A stretch of DNA of 12,427 nucleotides from Opitutales bacterium (GTDB lineage Bacteria > Verrucomicrobiota > Verrucomicrobiia > Opitutales > Oceanipulchritudinaceae). Below, in pieces: positions 1 through 6,873 of this stretch. The notes below the pieces were generated by a model, which was given only the letters and a program-made list of their open reading frames with translations, searched no databases and had not been told where the DNA came from. Location of the stretch: the NCBI GenBank assembly GCA_007123395.1, contig SKLD01000160.1:1-12427 (forward strand), in the 5' to 3' direction. How positions within the stretch are numbered: position 1 is the stretch's first letter; each line of letters starts with the position of its first letter. Made by a program: the position numbers and the translations under genes.

Positions 1-1
1 C

Positions 2-664
2 CGCCCGGAGAACGCCCGCATCGAGGACGGAATCCTGATCATCGAAGCGCGCCGCGAGCCGTGGCAGAGTGCGCAGTATACCTCCGCGCGCATGGTCACG
101 CGCAACCGCGGCGACTGGCTCTACGGCAGGGTGGAAGTGCGCGCGCGGATGCCGTGGGGCCGCGGTACATGGCCGGCGATCTGGATGTTGCCGACCGACT
201 GGGACTACGGCGGTTGGCCGGACAGCGGCGAGATCGACATCATGGAGCATGTCGGCTTCGATCACGGGCGCGTACACGGCACCGTGCATACAGGTGCCTT
301 TAACCACATGCAGGGCACGGAGCGGGGCGGTTCCATTATGGTGCCGGACCTGCATGAAACGTTCCGGACATACGCCATTGAGTGGGACGAGGACCGCATC
401 CGGTGGTTTGTTGACGACACGGAGTACTTCGTTTTTGAGCGCGAGGCCGGATGGGGGTCGGCGGAGTGGCCTTTCGACCGGCGGTTCCACCTGATCCTCA
501 ACATTGCCATCGGCGGCAACTGGGGCGGGCAGCGGGGGATCGACAACGAAATCTTTCCGCAGCGCATGGAGGTGGAGTACGTGCGCGTCTACGAGCGGGC
601 CGACGCGGTGCCCATGCGCGGTGCGTGGATTCACTTCTTCAATCCGAATTACACGGGAGACTGA
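2..664 (+). CDS. GH16 family endo-beta-glucanase (laminarinase type), 5'-truncated by the window edge
   Basis: The protein hydrolyses internal beta-1,3 or beta-1,3/1,4 linkages of glucans, probably outside the cytoplasm. The open frame runs from base 2 without a stop, so the N-terminus, including any signal peptide, lies off the window; the internal ATG at 92 is not the start, since in-frame sequence before it (for example NARIEDGILIIEARRE) is typical GH16 strand sequence. The diagnostic GH16 motif GEIDIMEH is present: nucleophile Glu at 230-232, Asp at 236-238 and acid/base Glu at 245-247, i.e. the full ExDxxE. Flanking family blocks are also visible: GRVEVRARMPWGRGTWPAIWMLP before it, and VHGTVHTG, FRTYAIEWDEDRIRWFVD, FHLILNIAIGGNWGG and MEVEYVRVYE after it. 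The last is the closing strand of the jelly-roll, followed by only a short tail, so no C-terminal binding module is attached. The next gene starts six bases after the stop, which suggests co-transcription. The family is secure. Beta-1,3-glucan as substrate is inferred from this motif type and from the neighbours. Confidence 0.93.
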   Translation, partial: RPENARIEDGILIIEARREPWQSAQYTSARMVTRNRGDWLYGRVEVRARMPWGRGTWPAIWMLPTDWDYGGWPDSGEIDIMEHVGFDHGRVHGTVHTGAFNHMQGTERGGSIMVPDLHETFRTYAIEWDEDRIRWFVDDTEYFVFEREAGWGSAEWPFDRRFHLILNIAIGGNWGGQRGIDNEIFPQRMEVEYVRVYERADAVPMRGAWIHFFNPNYTGD

Positions 665-670
665 GTTCCT

Positions 671-2035
671 ATGCACCCGCACACTGACAGAATGTGTCGA
701 AGAGAGGGCGGACGGGCGGCGCGGGCCGGTTTCGCGGCGGCTTTTGCTTCTATGGCGTCGGTCCTCGCTATGGCCTCCGCGTGCTCGCCGGAGCGGGAAG
801 CGGAGAGCGTTTCCGTGCGCATCGAGCAGGCGGCGGACGGGAGCTTCACCCTTTTGCGCAACGGCGAACCATTTGTCATGCAAGGCGCGGGCGGGCGCAG
901 CCATCTGGACCAACTCCTCGCCTCGGGCGGGAACACCATTCGCACGTGGGGGATCGACGATTTGGAGCGCACCATCGACGGGAAGCCGTTTCTCGACTAC
1001 ATGCACGCCAAGGGGCTTGCCGTGCTCGCCGGGATCTGGGTACAGCACGAGCGGCATGGCTTTGACTACACCGACCCGGAGGACCTCGAACGCCAACGCC
1101 GCGTCGTGCGGGAGGCGGTGGAAAAATACCGCGACCACCCCGCCATCGTCGTGTGGGGACTCGGCAACGAGATGGAAGCCTTCCGCGGCGACGCCGACGA
1201 CGCGCCGGTGTGGCGCGAGGTCAACATACTCGCCCGCATCGTAAAGGAGGCGGATCCGAACCGCCCCGTCATGAGCACGGTCGCGGGAGTGACTCCGGAG
1301 AAAGTGGAGAGCATCCTCCGACACGCGCCGGAAGTCGATATCCTCGGCGTCAACGCCTACGCCGCGGCCATCATCACGGGTGAGATCCTCAACGAGGCCG
1401 GGTGGGACCGCCCCTTCGTCCTCGCCGAGTTCGGACCGCGCGGGCACTGGGAGGTACCGGAAACACCATGGGGCGCACCCATCGAGCCGACTTCGGAGGA
1501 AAAAGCGTATTACTACCTCAACACGTACCAGACAGTGATGCGCGACGCCGGGGACCGCTGTGTCGGCACCTTCGCCTTTCTCTGGGGGCACAAGCAGGAG
1601 GTGACCCACACGTGGTACGGAATGTTTCTACCCTCTGGTGAGAAGCTCGCCGCCGTGGACGTCATGACCTATGCATGGAGCGGGCGCTATCCGGAGGTCC
1701 GGTGCCCCGAGCTTGTCTCCGTCGATTTTGCCGGGAACGGCCGCGTTGTCGCTCCCGGCACACGGTGGGAGGTCTCGGCGGAAGTCGTCGATCCTCAGGG
1801 GCTCCCTCTCGAATTTGCGTGGGAAGTCATTTCCGAGCAGACGGATGTGGCCGTGGGCGGCGACCGCGAAGAACCGCCTCCGCGGCATCCTGAAGCCATT
1901 CTCGCCGCCGAAGGCAACTCCGCCACGGTGCGAGCGCCTGAGGCCCCCGGAGCCTACCGACTTTTCATAACCGTAAGGAATACCGGAAACTCCGCCACGG
2001 TCGCCAACTTTCCCTTCAAGGTCGCAGAGCCTTGA
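671..2035 (+). CDS. Lipoprotein TIM-barrel glycoside hydrolase (GH2-like, possibly GH158) with C-terminal Ig-like domain
   Basis: This is a predicted cell-envelope glycosidase of 454 aa. The N-terminus is basic (RREGGRAAR) and is followed by a hydrophobic Ala-rich stretch ending at Cys38 in MASAC, a plausible though not ideal lipobox (Ala rather than Leu at -3). Residues about 50-345 read as a clan GH-A (beta/alpha)8 barrel: RNGEPFVMQGAGG, NTIRTWGID, HPAIVVWGLGNEME with acid/base Glu167, DILGVNAY, and VLAEFGPRGHWE with candidate nucleophile Glu253. Residues about 346-454 (VRCPELVSVDF to the end) look like an Ig/PKD-like beta-sandwich. The N-terminal sugar-binding and Ig domains of classical GH2 enzymes are missing. 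A barrel plus Ig-like domain of about 450 aa, next to a laminarinase, also matches the architecture of GH158 endo-beta-1,3-glucanases; I cannot decide between these from sequence alone. The start at 671 has only a weak GGAGA 10 bases upstream; Met8 (692) is an alternative. It probably works with the GH16 enzyme on the same glucan. Confidence 0.82.
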   Translation: MHPHTDRMCRREGGRAARAGFAAAFASMASVLAMASACSPEREAESVSVRIEQAADGSFTLLRNGEPFVMQGAGGRSHLDQLLASGGNTIRTWGIDDLERTIDGKPFLDYMHAKGLAVLAGIWVQHERHGFDYTDPEDLERQRRVVREAVEKYRDHPAIVVWGLGNEMEAFRGDADDAPVWREVNILARIVKEADPNRPVMSTVAGVTPEKVESILRHAPEVDILGVNAYAAAIITGEILNEAGWDRPFVLAEFGPRGHWEVPETPWGAPIEPTSEEKAYYYLNTYQTVMRDAGDRCVGTFAFLWGHKQEVTHTWYGMFLPSGEKLAAVDVMTYAWSGRYPEVRCPELVSVDFAGNGRVVAPGTRWEVSAEVVDPQGLPLEFAWEVISEQTDVAVGGDREEPPPRHPEAILAAEGNSATVRAPEAPGAYRLFITVRNTGNSATVANFPFKVAEP

Positions 2036-2074
2036 TCCTTTTCCGCATTCTCAACGCTCAACGGACTCACCACG

Positions 2075-5000
2075 ATGAAAAGCTCCCTAATGAATTCACC
2101 CGCCGCCGCGGGAAACAGTATTCCGGCGTCCGCCGCTCCTCAGGCCGACATGATTATAAATATGGATGACGACAACTATGTCGTGATTGAAGACTACGAC
2201 CGCATCCCGCCGTTTTTTTGCTCGCTTACGAGTGACGCCGACCTGTGGGTGTTCGTCTCCTCCACCGGTTCGCTTACGGCGGGCCGCAAGGATCCCGACA
2301 GCGCGATTCTTCCCTACGAGACGGTCGACCGCATCCACGACAACGGCACCCACACGGGTCCGCTGGCGCTTCTGCGCTGGCGCAAGGACGGCGGATGGCG
2401 CGTTTGGGAACCGTTCAAGCGGGACGAAGAGGCCGCCGAAGGCGTCCGGCGGCGTCTCATGAAGAACCTCGCGGGCACGCGCATGGTCTTCGAGGAGACG
2501 CTGGCAGACGAAGGGCTGGTCTTTACTTCAAAGCTCATGATCAGCGGGCGATTCGGGCTCGTGCGCGAATGCCGCGTGCGCAACACGCGCGCGAAGGGCC
2601 GCCGTCTTGAGGTTCTGCACGGCATACGCAATCTCATCGCGAGCGGGATCACGGGGCAGATGCAGAACGGGATGAGCTGTCTGACCGATGCCTATAAGCA
2701 GAACGAGATCCTTGAGCCCGCCGGGCTTGGGGTCTTCAGCATGTCTTCGGGGTTGACGGATCATCCCGTGCCCTTCGAAGTGCTGCGGGCGACGGTGGCG
2801 TGGTCCTGCGGCCTTCCGGGCGGGCGGCGCAGCGTCGATCCGGCGGCTCCCGGTCTTTTCCGCGCAGGTAAAGAACCGGTGGCGACGACGATGACGCGCG
2901 GCGTGCGCGCCCACTGGTTTGAATGGGCGGATATCGAAGTCCCGGCGGGGGAGGACGTCCGGTGGAAGCTCGTCGCCGACACCGGCCTCAACCAAGGCGC
3001 GGTTTCGCGCGTCCGGCACCTCCTTGAAAACGGACTGCCCGTGCGGGACGTCGAAGAGGATATCTTGCTCGGCGAGAACTCGTTGCGCCGCCGTCTTGCC
3101 GCGGCGGACGCGCTCCAGGCGACGGCGGATCCCGTGGCCACCGCGCACCATCTCTCCAACGTGCTTTTCAATGTCATGCGCGGGGGGACGTTTCCCGGCG
3201 GCTACGCCTATGCGCGCGACGACTTCCGTGCTTTTCTCAAGACCTCCAACCGCGCGCTCGCCGCGAAGCACGACGCTTGGCTGGGCGAGCTGCCCGAGCG
3301 GATCAACCGGGGGAGTTTGCTCGCGGGCGTGAAGGCGCAGGGCTGTCCGCATTTGGAGCGGCTCTACTACGAATACCTGCCGCTCTCCTTCAGCCGCCGC
3401 CACGGCGACCCCAGCCGCCCGTGGAACCGCTTCCGCATTGAAACGCGCGACGAGAACGGCAACGACATCCTCACCTTCCAAGGGAACTGGCGCGACATCT
3501 TCCAAAACTGGGAGGCCCTCGCGATGAGTTTTCCGGAATATCTCGAGGGCATGATTTCCAAGTTCGTCAATGCCTCCACCGTCGATGGCTACAACCCGTA
3601 CCGGATCACCCGCGACGGCATCGACTGGGAGGAACCTGAACCGGAAAACCCGTGGGCCGCCTTCGGCTACTGGGGCGATCACCAGATCATTTACCTGCTC
3701 AAGCTGCTCGAGGCGTACTCCGACCACTACGGGGACTCCCTCGCGCGCCTCCTGAATCAAAAACGCTTCACCTACGCGAACGTACCCTACCGCCTGAAGT
3801 CTTTCGAGGAGATCGTCGAAGACTGCCGCAACACACTTGAGTGCGACACCGCTCTTGCCGCTCGCTTGCGCAAGGAAGCGGTGGACGGCGGGTCGGACAA
3901 GAAGCTCGTCCTCGATGCGGACGGCATGCCCGTGCTCGTGAACTTCATGGAAAAGCTCCTCGTCCCGCTTCTCGCCAAGTGGAGCAATTTCCTCCCCGGC
4001 GGGGGCATCTGGATGAACACGCAACGCCCCGAGTGGAACGATGCCAACAACGCCCTCGTGGGCTACGGGCTCTCCATGGTAACCCTGTATTACCTGCGGC
4101 GGCACCATGCGTTTCTTCTCGATCTTCTGCGCGCGCACCCGGATGCCGTATACGACATCTCGGCGCCCGTCGCCGACTGGATGCGCGCCGTCAACGCGGC
4201 GCTTGCCGACGGGAACCCCGCCGAAGATTGCGCCGACGCTAAGCGCCGCATGGAGATTCTCCGTGCCCTCGGCGCGGCGGGCACACGGCACCGCGAGTCC
4301 GTCTACGGGCGTAATTTCACCCCGGACGCGGCGGAGATTGCGGCTTCCGAAGTCATTGCTCTGCTCGAAACCTTCCAGAAATGGACGGACGAAACGATCC
4401 GCCGCAATAAGCGCGACGACGGACTCTTCCACGCCTACAACCTCATGCTTATCGAGAGTAACGGGGTGGATATCCGATACCTCGATCCCATGCTCGAAGG
4501 GCAGGTCGCCGTTCTCAGCGCAGGCCTGCTCTGCGCCGGGGAAAGCGCCGATCTTCTCGAGAGCCTCCGCAAGAGCCCGCTCTACTGCCCGCGCCGCCGC
4601 AGTTACATACTGTACCCGGACCGCGACATCATCCCGTTTCTTGAGAAGAACCGCCTCGAAGCCGAGGCCCTGCGCGCCATTCCGCTCCTCACGGAGATGA
4701 TGGAGCGCGGCGACCACCGCATCGTCTATCCCGAGAGCGATACTGTGTGGCGGTTCCACCCTGATTTCACGAACGAGGCAGACCTCCTCGAACGCCTCGA
4801 CGCCATCGCGCAAGAGGGCCGCTACGGCGAGGTCCGTCCGGAAGACCGGCGGGGTATTCGCGATCTTTACGAGGGAGTCTTCAACCACCACTCATTCACG
4901 GGGCGGAGCGGGTCAATGTTCGCCTACGAAGGCTTGGGAAGCATTTATTGGCACATGGTGTCAAAGCTGCTCCTCGCCGTGCAGGAGGTGCTCGTCGAAG

Positions 5001-5560
5001 CGCGCAAGCGCAACGCCCCCGCCGACATGTGCGCCCGCCTCGACCGGCACTACGAAGCCATCCGCGACGGACTCGGCTTCCGCAAGTCGGCGGCGGACTA
5101 CGGTGCCTTCCCCACCGATCCGTATTCGCACACACCGGCCCACGCCGGCGCGCAACAGCCCGGCATGACCGGCCAAGTAAAGGAAGAAATCCTCACCCGC
5201 CGCGGCGAACTCGGTGTTTTCGTGGAAGATGGAACCGTCGCCTTTGATCCCGTTCACCGCTTGCTGGAGGAGGAATATCTCTCCGATGCAGGCGAGTTTT
5301 ACTACATTTCGACCGACGGAATCTCCGCCGTCTTGCCGCTTCCCGTTGGCAGCCTTGCCTTCACCCTCTGCCAGACGCCGGTAATCTACCGGCGCGGCCC
5401 CGCCGGATCGGCGGCAACCATCCGCGTGCACAAGAACGGAGAAGCGGATCCCGTGAATATCCAAGGCAACTCCCTCGGCGAAGCGCTGAGCCTTTCTATC
5501 TTCCGCCGCGACGGGAGTGTCCGCTGTATCGAGGTCGATGTTCCCTCGCCAAATCCCTGA
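2075..5560 (+). CDS. Large GH94-like protein, putative beta-glucan/oligosaccharide phosphorylase (GH149/GH161-like)
   Basis: The protein has 1161 aa and no signal peptide or membrane segment, so it is probably cytoplasmic. It resembles inverting glycoside phosphorylases related to GH94: an N-terminal beta-sandwich region (about 35-335, with WVFVSSTGSLTAGRKDPDSAILPY), then an all-alpha barrel. Key blocks are TFQGNWRDIFQNWEAL (468-482), NPWAAFGYWGDHQIIYLLKLLE (526-547), WMNTQRPEWNDANNALVG (646-663) and FTGRSGSMFAYEGLGSIYWH (941-960). By analogy with the DWNDG motif of GH94 phosphorylases, Asp656 of PEWND would be the general acid, and the HHSFTGRSG segment would lie at the phosphate site; both are inference. 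The length suits the longer GH149 and GH161 beta-1,3-glucan phosphorylases better than GH94 (about 800 aa). With the GH16 gene upstream, it may phosphorolyse imported beta-1,3-gluco-oligosaccharides to glucose 1-phosphate. The start is uncertain: no Shine-Dalgarno is seen in the 39-base gap, and Met6 (2090), Met26 (2150) and Met30 (2162) are alternatives. Clear conservation seems to begin near residue 35. A hydrolase or a non-catalytic role is not excluded. Confidence 0.7.
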   Translation: MKSSLMNSPAAAGNSIPASAAPQADMIINMDDDNYVVIEDYDRIPPFFCSLTSDADLWVFVSSTGSLTAGRKDPDSAILPYETVDRIHDNGTHTGPLALLRWRKDGGWRVWEPFKRDEEAAEGVRRRLMKNLAGTRMVFEETLADEGLVFTSKLMISGRFGLVRECRVRNTRAKGRRLEVLHGIRNLIASGITGQMQNGMSCLTDAYKQNEILEPAGLGVFSMSSGLTDHPVPFEVLRATVAWSCGLPGGRRSVDPAAPGLFRAGKEPVATTMTRGVRAHWFEWADIEVPAGEDVRWKLVADTGLNQGAVSRVRHLLENGLPVRDVEEDILLGENSLRRRLAAADALQATADPVATAHHLSNVLFNVMRGGTFPGGYAYARDDFRAFLKTSNRALAAKHDAWLGELPERINRGSLLAGVKAQGCPHLERLYYEYLPLSFSRRHGDPSRPWNRFRIETRDENGNDILTFQGNWRDIFQNWEALAMSFPEYLEGMISKFVNASTVDGYNPYRITRDGIDWEEPEPENPWAAFGYWGDHQIIYLLKLLEAYSDHYGDSLARLLNQKRFTYANVPYRLKSFEEIVEDCRNTLECDTALAARLRKEAVDGGSDKKLVLDADGMPVLVNFMEKLLVPLLAKWSNFLPGGGIWMNTQRPEWNDANNALVGYGLSMVTLYYLRRHHAFLLDLLRAHPDAVYDISAPVADWMRAVNAALADGNPAEDCADAKRRMEILRALGAAGTRHRESVYGRNFTPDAAEIAASEVIALLETFQKWTDETIRRNKRDDGLFHAYNLMLIESNGVDIRYLDPMLEGQVAVLSAGLLCAGESADLLESLRKSPLYCPRRRSYILYPDRDIIPFLEKNRLEAEALRAIPLLTEMMERGDHRIVYPESDTVWRFHPDFTNEADLLERLDAIAQEGRYGEVRPEDRRGIRDLYEGVFNHHSFTGRSGSMFAYEGLGSIYWHMVSKLLLAVQEVLVEARKRNAPADMCARLDRHYEAIRDGLGFRKSAADYGAFPTDPYSHTPAHAGAQQPGMTGQVKEEILTRRGELGVFVEDGTVAFDPVHRLLEEEYLSDAGEFYYISTDGISAVLPLPVGSLAFTLCQTPVIYRRGPAGSAATIRVHKNGEADPVNIQGNSLGEALSLSIFRRDGSVRCIEVDVPSPNP

Positions 5561-5694
5561 GCCTTTGACGGGGAACGCGCCGAGGTAGGCCGAATGCGTC
5601 AGCGTTTGGACAGGGTTTGACGTTTCATCGCGGGAGAGTCTCGCCATGGCTGCGTGCAGCGACGGTTTGCGCGTCGTCCTTGCGCCCGCGGCGA
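5561..5694. other. Convergent intergenic gap between the carbohydrate operon and jetD
   Basis: This 134-base gap separates two operons that run toward each other, so transcription of both should end here. I see no classical terminator (GC stem followed by a T run) on either strand. TTTGACG occurs twice (5564-5570 and 5616-5622), and GCGTCA lies between them (5596-5601), so two alternative 5-bp stems with long loops could form. These are weak and may be chance. No ORF with recognisable content, tRNA or repeat is seen. Confidence 0.4.
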
Positions 5695-6873
5695 TCAATC
5701 GTCGCTTAGCCCCACTATAGCCCGGAGCCTCCCGTTGGCGTAGGCGCAGTCGATACGCTCCTGCTCTACCCAGTGGTTGGTCTTCAAAATGTGTTCGAGC
5801 ATCTCCCGTTCGGGGTGGAGCAGTTGCGCCAACTCGGATGGAGAGAGGCTGAATCGATTCTTGACCGCCCCTCTTTCCGTTGGAACGGCATAGGCGTCGA
5901 ACGTAGCCCGGTCCATGAGGACGGATCGGGTCCCGGCGACCGCTTCCCGAAAACGCGCAAGGATGGCAAATCCGGCGGCGTCGAGATCTCCCCAATACAG
6001 GATATTGGCTTTCTTTCTCAGCCAAGGGATCGCCGCAAGTCGGCCCACGGCAAAACCATGCCCCATCAGTGCCAAGGTGCGCGGAATTCGGGGGAGAGTG
6101 AGGAAAGTGATGTGGTTTTCAACGACAAGGACGTTTTCGAATGGATCGAAGAACGCTCCTTTCGCCGCCATTTCGGCAGGTGTCACCATGCCATGGCGAA
6201 ACGGCAGAGTCTGCACGGCTTCGTCGAGCGAGAGAAACTCGATGAGGCTCTCCTTGACCAACATTCCGGCACGTTCGGCAAATCCGGTGCCCTCCGGCCG
6301 CAGCGAGTGCGGCGCGATTGCGCTCAGGAGCGATTGCAGGAGCGGCCCTTCGCTTTCAATGAACTTGGTCGGGATCGGCAGTGGCAACTGCCGGGCGAAA
6401 ACGCCTGGGAACGGATGGACCCGCAGGTATTCTGCGACAAGCAACGCGCGGGCAATAGTCACCGGGTGTTTTTCGAGAAGGGACAGGTTGGATACGCACC
6501 ACGAGCGCGCCTCCGGAAAGCGGTCGCAGACCTGCGCCGCGTTCCCGAGAATGCGCTCCGCCTCCTCCGCCTTGTCGACGTAGCGGAAAAGGTCATCCCC
6601 GCTGCGGAACCACAGCCCCGTCGGAACCTCTTGCCGCGCGTGCCGTCGGGTTTCCACAACCTCCCAGTCGACCGTGTAGCCAAAGCGGAGGCGCTCGACA
6701 CTCTGCGAACGGATCGTTTCATACACTTCGCGGAGTACGCCCACCGGCTCGGAATGAGGCGGCATCGCCACACGAATCCGAAGCGGGAAAGGATCCCAGC
6801 CACCGATCAGCGCTCGCAGGACATCCCTGTAGCGGTTGGCCGCCTTGGTGCGCAGGAGGTCCGACGTGATCAT
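5695..6873 (-). CDS. jetD: Wadjet nuclease subunit JetD (DUF3322 + DUF2220/Toprim)
   Basis: JetD is the effector nuclease of Wadjet. It is related to topoisomerase VI subunit A and cleaves circular DNA that the JetABC motor has trapped. The 392 aa length is normal. Residues 1 to about 185 (RYRDVLRALIGGWDPFPLRIRV, GLWFRSGDDLFRYV, HPVTIARALLVAEYL) match the DUF3322 arm region. Residues from about 190 match DUF2220, with a Toprim fold: metal-binding Glu252 in VLVVENHITFLTL, then GHGFAVGRL, and the DxD residues Asp296 and Asp298 in YWGDLDAAGFAIL. The typical NHWVEQERID segment lies near the C-terminus. All Toprim acidic residues are present, so the enzyme should be active. The ATG overlaps the jetC stop as ATGA, with GGAGGT three bases upstream inside the jetC end. 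It is the last gene of the operon. Confidence 0.95.
   Translation of the reverse strand: MITSDLLRTKAANRYRDVLRALIGGWDPFPLRIRVAMPPHSEPVGVLREVYETIRSQSVERLRFGYTVDWEVVETRRHARQEVPTGLWFRSGDDLFRYVDKAEEAERILGNAAQVCDRFPEARSWCVSNLSLLEKHPVTIARALLVAEYLRVHPFPGVFARQLPLPIPTKFIESEGPLLQSLLSAIAPHSLRPEGTGFAERAGMLVKESLIEFLSLDEAVQTLPFRHGMVTPAEMAAKGAFFDPFENVLVVENHITFLTLPRIPRTLALMGHGFAVGRLAAIPWLRKKANILYWGDLDAAGFAILARFREAVAGTRSVLMDRATFDAYAVPTERGAVKNRFSLSPSELAQLLHPEREMLEHILKTNHWVEQERIDCAYANGRLRAIVGLSDD

Noticed and set aside
2528..4891. 787-codon open frame on the minus strand inside the phosphorylase-like gene
   Set aside because: It is antisense to a well-supported protein with family motifs. Long antisense frames are common in GC-rich genes, and its translation shows no recognisable domain.
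4961..6025. 354-codon minus-strand frame spanning the convergent gap
   Set aside because: It overlaps the ends of two supported genes, including jetD in another frame, and its translation has no recognisable motif.
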